64,000 bases of DNA, from positions 62,001 to 126,000 of the forward strand of contig NZ_JABGBN010000003.1 in the NCBI RefSeq assembly GCF_013133795.1, given 5' to 3'. The notes below the pieces were generated by a model. It was not told the origin of the DNA, made no database searches, and worked only from the letters and a program-made list of their open reading frames with translations. Both the position numbers and the translations under genes were made by a program. Positions 29,247 through 38,485 of this stretch are shown one piece after another; position 1 is the stretch's first letter; each line of letters begins with the position of its first letter. The stretch is from Pelistega suis (GTDB taxonomy: Bacteria; Pseudomonadota; Gammaproteobacteria; Burkholderiales; Burkholderiaceae_B).

Positions 29247-31823
29247 ATGAGATTTGATAAACTAACAACAAAATTCCAGCAGGCTTTGGGTGATGCACAA
29301 AGCTTAGCGGTACGCAATGATAACCAATATATCGAAGCCGCCCATGTATTATCGGTGATGTTAGCCGATAGTGATTCAGGGATTGGTAGCTTATTAGCAC
29401 GTGCAGGTGTACAAGTCGCTAATTTACAAAAACGTTTAGCGACACTCATTCAGAACTTTCCAAAAGTAGAGGGTATGGATGAAGTACAAATTAGTCGTAC
29501 ATTAAATCAAGTGCTGTTACGTACTGATAAAGAGGCGGCTAAACGTGGTGATAATTTTATTGCTAGTGAGTTATTTTTATTAGCACTGGCAGAGGATAAA
29601 ACAGATATCGGTCAAATTCTACGTGAATGTGGTCTACAAAAAGCTGCACTCGAAAAAGCGGTAGAAGATGTTCGTGGTGGAAGTAGTGTAACCGAACAAG
29701 ATGGAGAATCTAATCGAGAAGCACTTAAGAAATACACCACAGATCTAACAGAGCGAGCTCGCCAAGGTAAGCTTGATCCTGTGATTGGTCGAGATGATGA
29801 GATTCGTCGAGCGATTCAAATCTTACAACGTCGCAGTAAAAATAACCCAGTATTGATTGGTGAACCTGGTGTTGGTAAGACAGCAATTGTTGAGGGTTTA
29901 GCACAGCGTATTGTCAATGATGAGGTACCAGAGTCGTTGCGTGGTAAGCGAGTATTAACATTGGATTTAGCCTCTTTGCTCGCTGGGGCAAAATACCGTG
30001 GTGAATTCGAAGAACGACTTAAAGCGGTTCTAAAAGAGCTTGCACAAGACGAAGGTCAGAATATCGTTTTTATTGATGAGATTCATACTATGGTGGGTGC
30101 AGGTAAGGCAGAAGGTGCGATGGATGCTGGGAATATGCTTAAACCGGCTTTATCTCGCGGTGAACTCCATTGTATCGGTGCTACGACTTTAGATGAATAT
30201 CGTCAATATATTGAAAAAGATGCGGCATTAGAGCGTCGTTTCCAAAAAGTGATTGTGGATGAACCAGATGTGGAATCGACTATTGCGATTTTACGTGGTT
30301 TACAAGAGCGTTATGAAATCCATCATGGTGTTGAGATTACCGATCCCGCAATTGTTGCAGCAGCAGAATTAAGTAATCGTTATATCACTGATCGTTTCTT
30401 ACCTGATAAGGCGATTGATTTGATTGACGAGGCGGCCGCACGTATTCGCATGGAAATCGACTCAAAACCCGAGGTGATGGATCGTTTGGATCGTCGTATT
30501 ATCCAGTTGAAAATTGAGCGTGAGGCAGTGCGCAAAGAAAGTGATGAGGCGTCACAACGTCGTTTACAAATTATCGAAGAAGAGTTGGCGAAGTTACAAC
30601 GCGAATACGATGATTATGAGCAAGTGTGGAAAGCAGAAAAAGCCTCTGTACAGGGAACACAATCGATTAAAGAAGAAATCGAACGCGTACGTGCAGAAAT
30701 GGCAGAGTATCAACGCAAGGGTGATTTTGGTAAATTATCTGAGTTGCAATATGGTAAATTGCCAGAACTAGAGGCTCGTCTCAAAGCCGCTGAAAAATCA
30801 GCAGAATCTGGGGAGCAAAAGCATAAGTTATTGCGTACAGAAGTAGGTGCTGAAGAGATTGCCGAAGTAGTTTCTCGTGCAACGGGCATTCCTGTATCAA
30901 AAATGATGCAAGGAGAACGTGCTAAGTTACTCACAATGGAAGACCAATTGCATAAACGTGTCGTTGGTCAAGATGAGGCTGTACGCCTTGTGTCTGATGC
31001 GATTCGTCGTTCACGAGCAGGACTTTCTGATCCTAGTAAGCCTTATGGTTCATTCCTATTCTTAGGTCCAACTGGTGTGGGTAAAACAGAGTTGACAAAA
31101 GCATTGGCAAATTTCTTGTTTGATTCTGACGAACATTTAGTGCGTATTGATATGAGTGAGTTTATGGAAAAACACTCTGTCGCTCGTCTTATCGGTGCAC
31201 CTCCGGGATATGTGGGTTATGAAGAGGGGGGCTACCTCACGGAAGCCGTTCGCCGCAAACCTTATAGCGTGATTCTATTAGATGAAGTAGAAAAGGCACA
31301 TCCAGATGTATTCAATGTGCTCTTACAAGTGCTTGATGACGGTCGTTTAACCGATGGACAAGGGCGTACTGTCGATTTTAGAAATACAGTGATTGTGATG
31401 ACCTCTAATATTGGTTCAGCACAAATCCAAGGCTTAAGTGGAGAGCCTTATGAAACGGTAAAAGCCGTGGTATGGGAAGAGCTTAAACAATCTTTCCGTC
31501 CAGAGTTCTTAAACCGTATTGATGAGGTGGTGGTATTCCACGGTTTGGATAATAAACATATTGCGGATATTGCTAAAATCCAACTTAAACGTCTAGAACA
31601 ACGCTTAGCAGCTCATGAAATGGGCTTGGAGGTGAGTGATGAAGCCTTGGCAAAAATCGCAGAAAGTGGCTTTGATCCAGTATTTGGTGCTCGTCCGCTA
31701 AAACGCGCGATTCAACAATATATTGAGAACCCTTTATCAAAACGTATCTTAGAAGGCGAGTTTTCACCAAAAGATACTATTTATGTGGGTGTGGATGGTG
31801 ATAAGTTTAGCTTTAGCAAATAA
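29247..31823 (+). CDS. clpB: ATP-dependent disaggregase ClpB
   Basis: Hsp100 hexamer that, with DnaK, pulls proteins out of aggregates. Order: N-domain (1-145), first AAA+ module with GEPGVGKTA (near 205), the coiled-coil middle domain (about 410-525) that distinguishes ClpB from ClpA/C, second AAA+ with GPTGVGKTE (near 607) and the C-terminal domain. 858 residues, full length. GAAGGAAT ribosome site. Driven by a sigma-32-type promoter, so heat-inducible. Confidence 0.98.
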   Translation: MRFDKLTTKFQQALGDAQSLAVRNDNQYIEAAHVLSVMLADSDSGIGSLLARAGVQVANLQKRLATLIQNFPKVEGMDEVQISRTLNQVLLRTDKEAAKRGDNFIASELFLLALAEDKTDIGQILRECGLQKAALEKAVEDVRGGSSVTEQDGESNREALKKYTTDLTERARQGKLDPVIGRDDEIRRAIQILQRRSKNNPVLIGEPGVGKTAIVEGLAQRIVNDEVPESLRGKRVLTLDLASLLAGAKYRGEFEERLKAVLKELAQDEGQNIVFIDEIHTMVGAGKAEGAMDAGNMLKPALSRGELHCIGATTLDEYRQYIEKDAALERRFQKVIVDEPDVESTIAILRGLQERYEIHHGVEITDPAIVAAAELSNRYITDRFLPDKAIDLIDEAAARIRMEIDSKPEVMDRLDRRIIQLKIEREAVRKESDEASQRRLQIIEEELAKLQREYDDYEQVWKAEKASVQGTQSIKEEIERVRAEMAEYQRKGDFGKLSELQYGKLPELEARLKAAEKSAESGEQKHKLLRTEVGAEEIAEVVSRATGIPVSKMMQGERAKLLTMEDQLHKRVVGQDEAVRLVSDAIRRSRAGLSDPSKPYGSFLFLGPTGVGKTELTKALANFLFDSDEHLVRIDMSEFMEKHSVARLIGAPPGYVGYEEGGYLTEAVRRKPYSVILLDEVEKAHPDVFNVLLQVLDDGRLTDGQGRTVDFRNTVIVMTSNIGSAQIQGLSGEPYETVKAVVWEELKQSFRPEFLNRIDEVVVFHGLDNKHIADIAKIQLKRLEQRLAAHEMGLEVSDEALAKIAESGFDPVFGARPLKRAIQQYIENPLSKRILEGEFSPKDTIYVGVDGDKFSFSK

Positions 31824-31855
31824 GACAGGGAAAGCAAAGACTTATTAACTGCTAG

Positions 31856-31888
31856 AGGTAGGTTCAAAAGAGCCTACCTTTCTTTTTT
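31856..31888 (+). terminator. Terminator after clpB
   Basis: AGGTAGGTTC (31856-31865)-AAAA-GAGCCTACCT (31870-31879), ten pairs with one G-U, then TTCTTTTTT. Confidence 0.85.
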
Positions 31889-31940
31889 ATTTAAAAATTA
31901 GGTACAATACAGGGTATATTTTTATTTCAAGGATAAAACG

Positions 31941-32177
31941 ATGATTAATCCTAATCAAATGTTTGAAGAATTCCAAAAAAACGTTCAAGAGCTAATCGCA
32001 AAAAGCCCTGCAGCAGATATTGAGAAAAACGTAAAAGCTTTTATGGCTCAAGGTTTTGCAAAGATGGACTTAGTGACTCGCGAAGAGTTCGATATTCAGC
32101 GTGCTTTAGTAGATTCTTTACGTGAACGTGTCGAGGCGCTAGAAGCAGCTGTTGCTAAGCTCGAAGAAAACAAATAA
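31941..32177 (+). CDS. ubiK: Ubiquinone biosynthesis accessory factor UbiK (BMFP family)
   Basis: 78 residues forming an amphipathic N-terminal helix and a C-terminal coiled coil (DLVTREEFDIQRALVDSLRE, then EALEAAVAKLEE), the trimeric BMFP architecture. UbiK works with UbiJ in the soluble complex that makes ubiquinone under air. AAGGATAAA ribosome site. Alone between clpB and trxA. Confidence 0.88.
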   Translation: MINPNQMFEEFQKNVQELIAKSPAADIEKNVKAFMAQGFAKMDLVTREEFDIQRALVDSLRERVEALEAAVAKLEENK

Positions 32178-32469
32178 CATTGATAAGTTGTTTTGGTCAG
32201 TCTTGTGGCTGACCAGAGACACAAGACAATGATTGAAATGAGTTTTTTTATAAAAATAGAACGGAAACTCATCTGTTTTTATAAAAAAAATGTACAATAC
32301 AAACAGTCAATGTATCAAACGGAACTTTCTGTAAGAAAGAGAGTTTTCTGTGAAGATGGCTGATATCAGTCAGATAAATATTAAAAGCATCTCTAATCGA
32401 TAGCGCTGACCGATAGGTCGCATAAGAGCGCATCCTTAATTTTCTAATCTTATTTTCTTATAAATTATT
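32178..32469 (+). other. Gap before trxA: overlapping hairpins, then a long leader
   Basis: 292 bases without a gene. Just after ubiK two hairpins that exclude each other overlap: TGGTCAG/CTGACCA (32194-32200, 32209-32215) and GTCTTGTG/CACAAGAC (32200-32207, 32220-32227). An extended -10 (TGTACAAT) near 32290-32297 gives a trxA leader of about 165 bases with small hairpins (CTTTCT-GTA-AGAAAG near 32324, CTGATATCAG near 32361). A small RNA here cannot be excluded. Confidence 0.4.
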
Positions 32470-32796
32470 ATGAGCGATATTATCAAACACGCGACGGCGG
32501 AAAGTTTTGACGCGGACGTACTACAATCAGATAAACCAGTTTTAGTGGACTATTGGGCACCATGGTGCGGTCCTTGTAAGATGATTGCCCCTATCCTTGA
32601 TGAAGTAGCTAAGGAATTTGCCGGCAAAGTACAAGTGGTTAAAGTCGATGTTGAGCAACATCCAGATGTTGCCGCTCGTTTTGGTATCCGTGGTATTCCA
32701 ACACTAATGATCTTTGACAAGGGTCAGTCTGTTGCGACTAAAGTAGGCGCTGTAAATAAAACAGATCTTAACAAATTTATTGAAAGCAATACATAA
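32470..32796 (+). CDS. trxA: Thioredoxin
   Basis: 108-residue thiol-disulfide reductant. The redox motif WCGPC is at residues 32-36, the cis-Pro is in GIPTLMIF, and the buried Asp is in VDYWAPW. Full length and standard. Its start has no obvious ribosome site but matches the family. It lies just upstream of rho, an arrangement shared with many proteobacteria. Confidence 0.97.
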   Translation: MSDIIKHATAESFDADVLQSDKPVLVDYWAPWCGPCKMIAPILDEVAKEFAGKVQVVKVDVEQHPDVAARFGIRGIPTLMIFDKGQSVATKVGAVNKTDLNKFIESNT

Positions 32797-32806
32797 ATCT
32801 CATCGC

Positions 32807-32839
32807 GCGGGTTATTTCTATTAACCCGCCATTTTTTTT
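32807..32839 (+). terminator. Terminator between trxA and rho
   Basis: GCGGGTTA (32807-32814) with TAACCCGC (32822-32829), 7-base loop, then eight T. It stands 14 bases before the rho start, so rho depends on readthrough or a promoter inside this stretch. Confidence 0.88.
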
Positions 32840-32852
32840 CCTTATAAAAATA

Positions 32853-34109
32853 ATGCATTTAAACGAATTAAAATCTTTACACGTTTCTCAATTACTTGAT
32901 ATGGCAGCAGGCCTAGAGATTGAAAACGCCAACCGTTTCCGTAAACAAGAATTAATGTTCCAAATCATGAAGCGTCGCGCGAAATTGGGCGATCAAATTT
33001 TTGGAGATGGTGTCCTTGAAGTCTTACCTGATGGTTTTGGTTTTTTACGCTCGCCGGATTCTTCGTATTTAGCAAGTACAGACGATATTTATATTTCACC
33101 TTCACAGATTCGTCGCTTTAATCTCCACACAGGGGATTCGATTGAGGGTGAGGTACGCGTACCCAAGGATGGTGAACGTTACTTTGCTTTAGTCAAAGTA
33201 GAAAAAGTCAATGGTATTGCCCCAGAAGCGATGAAACATCGCATTATGTTTGAAAACTTAACTCCGTTACACCCTAATAAACCGCTGATTTTAGAGCGTG
33301 ATATTAAGAGTGATGAGAATCGTACGGGACGTATTTTGGATATTTTTGCCCCGATGGGTAAAGGTCAGCGTGCTTTAATCGTTGCCAGCCCGAAATCAGG
33401 TAAAACCGTGATGATGCAGCAAATTGCTAATTCATTGACAACCAATTATCCTGATGCCGTATTGATGGTGTTGTTGGTGGATGAGCGTCCTGAGGAAGTG
33501 ACGGAAATGCAGCGTACAGTGCGTGGTGAAGTGATTGCTTCAACGTTTGATGAGCCAGCGACACGTCACGTGCAAGTGGCAGAAATGGTGATTGAGAAAG
33601 CCAAACGTCTAGTGGAATTGAAAAAAGACGTGATTATCTTATTAGATTCGATTACTCGTTTAGCGCGTGCGTATAACACCGTTGTCCCGTCATCAGGCAA
33701 GGTCTTAACCGGTGGTGTGGATGCGAATGCTTTACAACGTCCCAAACGTTTCTTTGGTGCAGCACGTAATATCGAAGAAGGTGGTTCACTGACGATTATT
33801 GGTACCGCATTGATTGAGACTGGTAGCCGTATGGATGAGGTTATCTATGAAGAATTCAAGGGTACAGGTAACTCTGAGGTTCATCTTGAACGCCGTCTTG
33901 CAGAAAAACGTCTGTACCCAGCGATTAACTTGAATAAATCAGGTACACGTCGTGAAGAGTTGTTAATGAAACCTGAGACACTTCAAAAAACATGGGTATT
34001 GCGTAAGTTTATCCATGAGATGGACGAAGTTGAGGCGATGGAGTTTATCCTTGATAAAATCCGCTCAACCAAGACTAATGATGAGTTCTTTGAGTTAATG
34101 AAGCGCTAG
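32853..34109 (+). CDS. rho: Transcription termination factor Rho
   Basis: Hexameric RNA helicase that ends transcription at Rho-dependent sites. The N-terminal helix bundle plus cold-shock-like RNA-binding domain (1-125) contains [14 protein letters not shown]. The RecA-type ATPase has [11 protein letters not shown] (near 178), Walker B in [16 protein letters not shown] and the R-loop [18 protein letters not shown]. 418 residues. Preceded closely by the trxA terminator; no clear ribosome site. Confidence 0.98.
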   Translation: MHLNELKSLHVSQLLDMAAGLEIENANRFRKQELMFQIMKRRAKLGDQIFGDGVLEVLPDGFGFLRSPDSSYLASTDDIYISPSQIRRFNLHTGDSIEGEVRVPKDGERYFALVKVEKVNGIAPEAMKHRIMFENLTPLHPNKPLILERDIKSDENRTGRILDIFAPMGKGQRALIVASPKSGKTVMMQQIANSLTTNYPDAVLMVLLVDERPEEVTEMQRTVRGEVIASTFDEPATRHVQVAEMVIEKAKRLVELKKDVIILLDSITRLARAYNTVVPSSGKVLTGGVDANALQRPKRFFGAARNIEEGGSLTIIGTALIETGSRMDEVIYEEFKGTGNSEVHLERRLAEKRLYPAINLNKSGTRREELLMKPETLQKTWVLRKFIHEMDEVEAMEFILDKIRSTKTNDEFFELMKR

Positions 34110-34131
34110 ATTTTTAGCATGTTTTGATAGA

Positions 34132-34166
34132 AATAATGTCGGTATAATAGCCGGCATTATTTTTTA
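34132..34166 (+). terminator. Terminator after rho
   Basis: AATAATGTCGG (34132-34142) pairs with CCGGCATTATT (34151-34161) with one G-U, then T. Confidence 0.85.
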
Positions 34167-34187
34167 CATAAATTCACATATATTACC

Positions 34188-34213
34188 TGTGTATTAACCA
34201 TATTTAATACACA
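34188..34213. promoter_or_regulatory. Perfect 10-base inverted repeat before mtnN
   Basis: TGTGTATTAA (34188-34197), CCATAT, TTAATACACA (34204-34213), ending 11 bases before the ATG. Candidate operator or a hairpin controlling translation start. There is no Shine-Dalgarno between it and the start. Confidence 0.5.
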
Positions 34214-34224
34214 TAAAAGACATC

Positions 34225-34995
34225 ATGAAAACAATAGGGATTATTGCCGCTTTACCCCAAGAAATTGCCGAATTATTAGAAAAAATGGGTTCACAGATGA
34301 CTCAGCAGACGATTGGTATGCGTACTTTTTATATAGGAGAAATTCAGGGTAAGAAATGTGTGATTGTGTTGGCTCGTATTGGTAAAGTTGCGGCGAGTGC
34401 CACTTGTACCACGTTGATTCAAACCTTTGGTGTCACAGAGATTATCTTTACAGGACTAGCAGGAGCCGTGAGTCAAGCCGTAAATATTGGTGATATTGTG
34501 ATTGGTACAGAGTTTTGCCAGCATGATATGAATGCAGAGCCTCTTTTCCCTCGCCATGAAATCCCCTTATTGGGACGAGATGTTTTTCAGAGTGATGTAG
34601 CACTCAACCGTCAATTACAGCGAAGTACAGAACAGTTTCTTTCGGGAGAGAGCCAGTTTAGCTTAGTAAGGATGATTGCACCGACAGCAATAGCAGACTT
34701 TGGGTTGAAGGACATTAAAATCCATCACGGATTGATTGTAAGTGGTGATCAGTTTATTAGTAGCGATGAGGCAGTGGGCGAGTTGCAGCAACGCTTTCCT
34801 ACTGCGTTATGTACGGAAATGGAGGGGGCGGCTATTGCACAAATATGCTATGAATATGGGGTGTCTTTTGCCGTGTTGAGAGTGATTTCAGATAAGGCAA
34901 ATCATAGTGCCAGCCATGATTTTGGACGCTTTTTGAATGAGGTAGCGGCGTTTGTGTCATCTGGGGTGTTGTTAAATTATTTGGGGAATGAGTGA
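34225..34995 (+). CDS. mtnN: 5'-methylthioadenosine/S-adenosylhomocysteine nucleosidase
   Basis: Cleaves adenine from MTA and SAH, recycling methionine and clearing a methylation inhibitor. 256 residues with family landmarks: IGIIAALPQEI at the start, ARIGKVAASATCTTLI, TGLAGAV, SGDQFISS and the ribose-binding EMEGAAIAQ, with the catalytic Asp in VISDKANHSA. About 25 residues longer than E. coli MtnN because of an insertion around residues 110-150. Followed directly by the GIY-YIG gene. Confidence 0.93.
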   Translation: MKTIGIIAALPQEIAELLEKMGSQMTQQTIGMRTFYIGEIQGKKCVIVLARIGKVAASATCTTLIQTFGVTEIIFTGLAGAVSQAVNIGDIVIGTEFCQHDMNAEPLFPRHEIPLLGRDVFQSDVALNRQLQRSTEQFLSGESQFSLVRMIAPTAIADFGLKDIKIHHGLIVSGDQFISSDEAVGELQQRFPTALCTEMEGAAIAQICYEYGVSFAVLRVISDKANHSASHDFGRFLNEVAAFVSSGVLLNYLGNE

Positions 34996-35035
34996 ATCCT
35001 GTTTGGTGGCAAATGGTTGGTTTGAGGTGAGGACG

Positions 35036-35953
35036 ATGAAAGGTAAAAATATAAATATGTTTTTAATGGAAGGTGAAGTGACAGGGGCTGTTAAATGTAC
35101 TTTATCAAATTGGACAGGTGTTATTTATAAGATTCCGAGACAGCGATTAACTACTGATATTATTAAAAATCGCTCAGATTTAAAACAAAGCGGTATTTAC
35201 TTTCTTATAGGTAAAAATGAAGAAGATAAAGGAGTGGTGTATATCGGTCAAGCGGGTAATCGAAAGAATGGAGAGGGAATTTTACTTAGAATTCTTGAGC
35301 ATACTAAAAGTGAAGAAAAAGACTATTTTGATGAAGTGATTATTTTGACAACTCAAAATAATTCCTTTGGTCCAACGGAAATTAGTTATTTAGAAAATAC
35401 CTTTACTAATCTTGCCAGACAGGTTAATCGTTATGAGGTTAAAAATGGCAATGAGCCTAATGTTGGTAATGTGACTGAAGAGAAAGAGTCAGAACTAGAT
35501 GAGATTGTTGAAAATACGAAAATTATTATTGGTACTTTAGGGCATCGCCTTTTTGTGCCTATGATTGCTAGGATAGATGAGCAAGTTGCACAAATAGAAG
35601 ATAAAGAAGAATTGAAGTTATTTTTACGTAGGAAGCTTCAAAAAACAGGTGAATATGTACAGGCAATGTGTAGGAGAACTTCAGAGGGGTTTGTTGTGCT
35701 AGAGGGGAGCATGATTGTAGAGGTTAATCGTGATGCATGTCCTCAATCTTTATTGCAGTTGAGAGATGAGCTTTATCGGAAAGGATTAATTGCACATGGA
35801 GGAATTTTAAAAGAAAAACAATTATTTAAGAGCCCATCTTATGCTGCAGCATTTGTATTAGGCATTAATACAAATGGTAGAACTGAATGGAAAACTGAAG
35901 ATGGTAGAACCTTAAAAGAGATTGAAGAGATGGAAATTGAAGTAAGTTATTAA
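35036..35953 (+). CDS. GIY-YIG nuclease-family protein with C-terminal DUF4357
   Basis: 305 residues. A GIY-YIG fold lies at about residues 48-125 (SGIYFLIG..., VVYIGQAGN, ILLRILEHT, and the Glu in GPTEISYLEN). A spacer follows, and at the C-terminus a DUF4357-like domain (KSPSYAAAFVLGINTNGRTEW near 275-295). Such proteins are frequent passengers of mobile regions; the substrate is unknown. An ATG at 34988 inside mtnN extends the frame, but GAGGTGAGG just before 35036 favours the later start. Marks the edge of the 35-40 kb accessory island. Confidence 0.75.
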   Translation: MKGKNINMFLMEGEVTGAVKCTLSNWTGVIYKIPRQRLTTDIIKNRSDLKQSGIYFLIGKNEEDKGVVYIGQAGNRKNGEGILLRILEHTKSEEKDYFDEVIILTTQNNSFGPTEISYLENTFTNLARQVNRYEVKNGNEPNVGNVTEEKESELDEIVENTKIIIGTLGHRLFVPMIARIDEQVAQIEDKEELKLFLRRKLQKTGEYVQAMCRRTSEGFVVLEGSMIVEVNRDACPQSLLQLRDELYRKGLIAHGGILKEKQLFKSPSYAAAFVLGINTNGRTEWKTEDGRTLKEIEEMEIEVSY

Positions 35954-35965
35954 ATATAGTATAAT
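35937..35965 (+). promoter_or_regulatory. Sigma-70 promoter of the CAT-anticodon tRNA
   Basis: TTGAAG (35937-35942), 17 bases, TATAAT (35960-35965). The -35 lies inside the end of the GIY-YIG gene; the tRNA starts 11 bases after the -10. Confidence 0.75.
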
Positions 35966-35975
35966 CATCTTCTTT

Positions 35976-36052
35976 CCCCCTGTAGCTCAGTTGGTTAGAG
36001 CAGAGGACTCATAATCCTTTGGTCGCCGGTTCAAGTCCGGCTGGGGGGACCA
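35976..36052 (+). tRNA. tRNA with CAT anticodon, probably Ile2 (lysidine-modified)
   Basis: 77 bases with encoded CCA, acceptor CCCCCTG/TGGGGGG, anticodon loop CTCATAA. It lacks the initiator features (no GGG/CCC anticodon stem). The variable/T-arm sequence TTGGTCGC(C)GGTTCAAGTCC matches E. coli tRNA-Ile2 rather than elongator Met, and C4-G69/C5-G68, read by TilS, are present. Elongator Met is the alternative. Confidence 0.85.
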
Positions 36053-36139
36053 TAAATCTCTGTTAAAAAAACAATAACTTACAAACGTTAATTGTTTTTT
36101 TTAAATCTAACCAACGATAGCGGTTGTGTCAATTTTGTG

Positions 36140-36270
36140 TCAAAAGCTCGAGACGTGAGCGAACTCTGCAAGATGTCCCGTGTCTAAATGGGCGTACTTC
36201 TGCACCATTTCGATTGTTTCCTATCCGCCTAACTCTTTAAGCACCCCATTAAGGGCACGCCATTTTGTTC
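36140..36270 (-). pseudogene. Tyrosine integrase C-terminal remnant
   Basis: On the minus strand, after a TAG (36223-36221) the translation reads ETIEMVQKYAHLDTGHLAEF up to TGA at 36142-36140. This is the end of a phage-type integrase, including the nucleophile Tyr in KYAHL. In front of the TAG the frame gives VLKELGG, so the stop replaces the Trp of the family motif LGGWET. Further upstream NGVPLM lies in a shifted frame. So a nonsense and a frameshift mutation have killed it, and the catalytic N-terminal portion is gone. It sits 88 bases from the tRNA, the normal place for an island integrase. Confidence 0.75.
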
Positions 36271-36373
36271 AAGCAAAGCGATAAATCGTTCAGTTGTTCG
36301 ATTTTTTTAATAAAACTTGACCTACCTGCCATACTAAATACCTCATTACAGACCTTCTAGTTTTTTAGGTGCC

Positions 36374-36499
36374 ATGGTTATTTATTTCAATGTCTTGGAT
36401 GATGGTTTCATTTTAGTCCTAGATGTTTATGTAAAAAACGAACAAGAAGATTTATCTAAAAAAGATTTAAAATTACTTTCGGAGCGTAAAAATGCTTAA
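36374..36499 (+). pseudogene. RelE-type toxin remnant (C-terminal third)
   Basis: 41 codons from ATG at 36374: VIYFNVLDDGFILVLDVY then KNEQEDLSKKDLKLL. This is the C-terminal part of PF06296-type RelE toxins that pair with NadS-type antitoxins. The N-terminal two thirds are missing. The end overlaps the antitoxin start by eight bases, as in an intact pair. The preceding 320 bases (36053-36373) hold only the integrase remnant and no other gene. Confidence 0.7.
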
Positions 36500-36838
36500 G
36501 AAACAAATTCAAGAAGCTACAAAGGATTGGGATATTGAAGCAATGCTGCAAGCGGTGGTGAGAGATGATCCAGAGATGGAAAGTCATCAAGAGAGCTTGC
36601 GTCAAGCATTGTTAGAGGCTAAGAGAGGGCGTTTTGCTCGTAAAACAGTAGTAGAGGTATCGCCTATCGCTCATACTCGGCATAAGGTGGGATTGTCTCA
36701 AAGCAAATTTGCACAACGTTTAGGGATTTCTATTAATACCTTAAAATCTTGGGAGCAGGGGCAACGAAACCCAAGCGGTGCAGCTCACTCATTCAGTTAC
36801 TGGACAAATATCCTAAGCTGGTGGTGGAGCTGACTTAG
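36492..36838 (+). pseudogene. NadS/HigA-like XRE antitoxin with frameshifted tail
   Basis: The first frame (36492-36833, 113 aa) has a proper XRE helix-turn-helix at about residues 64-98 (HKVGLSQSKFAQRLGISINT, then LKSWEQGQRNPSGAA). After SGAA the family would continue with a short amphipathic helix. Here that helix (LIQLLDKYPKLVVELT) is in another frame ending at TAG 36836-36838, and the reading frame instead makes HSFSYWTNILSWWWS. A small indel near 36780 is responsible. DNA binding could survive; partner toxin is truncated. Confidence 0.75.
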
Positions 36839-36973
36839 TGCTTCCCATTGTCTCAAGTAGATTTGATGTAATTTCCGACTTGCTGTGAATTTGTAAATGA
36901 GTTGTTTTTTTGTGAGGCGGTGGTGGTACTTCGTGTAAAATTTTTCAGTAATTATTTTAAATGAGAGGATGGC

Positions 36974-38444
36974 ATGGCGAAACAAAAGTTTTATGCGGTT
37001 AGGGTGGGTAAGACACCGGGCGTATATGAATCTTGGGAAGAGTGTGAACAACAAGTAAAAGGGGTTAGTGGTGCGGTTTTTAAATCTTTTTCCTCTCGTG
37101 AAGAGGCTAATGCATTTCTAATGATAGAAACCATAGAAGACTCCACTGATGGAAACTCTAAAAATAAAATTTCTGACTATAATAACGATATTGAGAATGC
37201 TATCGCATCTTCTAGAGTAGTTGCCTTTGTAGATGGAGGGTTTAGTGATAAAGGGGGGGAGCCTGTAGCCGCTTATGGGTGTCTTATTATTCCTCCTGAT
37301 GGCTCCGACCAAATTGAAATAAGTGATAGAGTCTATACAGATAAATTCATTGAGAGTAGAAATATTGCCCCTGAAATTTTCGCATCGTTAGAGGCCTTGA
37401 AATGGACGCTGGCAAATGGTTATAAATCTATTACGGTGTTCCATGATTTAGAGAATACTGGTAAATGGGCTAGAGGAGAATATCAAGCAAAATCAGATAT
37501 TTCACGGTTTTTTGTAAAAGAATTAAATGATACTTTTTTTCCTTTGCTTGATATTAATTTTATTTGGGTCAAGGCTCATGCAGGAATTGAATATAACGAA
37601 CGAGCAGACCAATTAGCTTCGGAAGCGCTGAAAAACTTTCGTAAACCAGTTGGGAAATACGGACCTAACTTTTTTACTGGTCGTAATGTTTCCGAAGAAA
37701 AGGTATTAGCTATTATTGAGGAACTAAAAAACATAGAGGGTGTGAACGTTAGACAAGACATCAATACTGCGGCAGAAAAGAGGTACGTGTTAAAACGTGT
37801 CTATGAAAAAAAACAGGAAAAACTTACCGTAACATTTTATTCTGACAAAAGAACAACACTAACTTCAAGGTAAGGTTGAATCTCTTTTTTCACTTTTCTT
37901 GGCGGGTTATACGCAATTTATACCAGCATTTGAAATGGTTAAAGCCTATGGTTTCGCATATAAAACTCATATTGAAATTTCTGAAATAGATGGTATTATA
38001 GGGAGTCTTAATCTTCCTGTGAATTATCCAAATGCAGCTGTTACGTTGTTAAAACAAGCTGCGCTATCTCTGAGAACATTGGAAAAGTCTTCTAATTCGG
38101 AATTTGACTATACTCATTATGTGCATCCTGCTTATCGAGCTTTAGAAGGGCATATAAAGTTTCTTTTTGAACAAATGGGGTATCATATAGATGAGTTAAG
38201 TGTAGGGGGGAATCATTTTGATAAAGACAAGGGAACGAGTGTTTTTTTTCTAAAAACTAAGAAGCTAAAAGAGCATGGTTTGGCTGCTAGATTAACGTCA
38301 GGCTATAATCTTTATTGTGCTAATAGGCATAAGGCTTCACATTTTGGTGAAATATTAGGGGAAATTGATACAACATTGTTAATTGAATCGCCAGAAGATG
38401 CGAAACACAGAATTAAAGAGGTTTTTGAGGAGATTAAATTTTAA
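36974..38444 (+). pseudogene. rnlA: RNase LS-type toxin RnlA with N-terminal viroplasmin and RNase H domains, split by a frameshift
   Basis: Two abutting frames form one protein of about 489 residues. Frame 1 (36974-37873): viroplasmin-like domain (3-50: FYAVRVGKTPGVYESWEECE), RNase H domain (about 76-220) with Asp in FVDGG, Glu in IAPEIFASLEAL, Asp in HDLENTGKWA and Asp in ERADQLAS, then an RnlA-like repeat ending EKLTVTFYSDKRTTL. Frame 2 (from about 37863; first start TTG 37899): LQGKVESLFSLF and the Dmd/RnlB-binding HEPN domain with YRALEGHIK, NHFDKD and catalytic R-x4-H (RHKASH). E. coli RnlA has the LQIQGRPLSCY counterpart of the junction, so one extra base near 37862 is the likely lesion. 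As written, the toxin would stop before its HEPN part. Confidence 0.82.
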
Positions 38445-38485
38445 TTTTTAGTTGGCTTTGATTGATTTAGCAGAAGGAGATTATA

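Noticed and set aside
36797-37054. Minus-strand 85-codon frame opposite the start of the rnlA-like gene
   Set aside because: Shadow of the plus-strand gene and its upstream region; composition unlike a protein.
37862-37874. RF2-like programmed +1 frameshift at AGG-TAA-G in the rnlA-like gene
   Set aside because: A shift at the TAA would delete the LQG of the family motif, whereas removing one base near 37862 restores it. No slippery codon like CTT-T or strong upstream Shine-Dalgarno is present. Kept only as a remote option.
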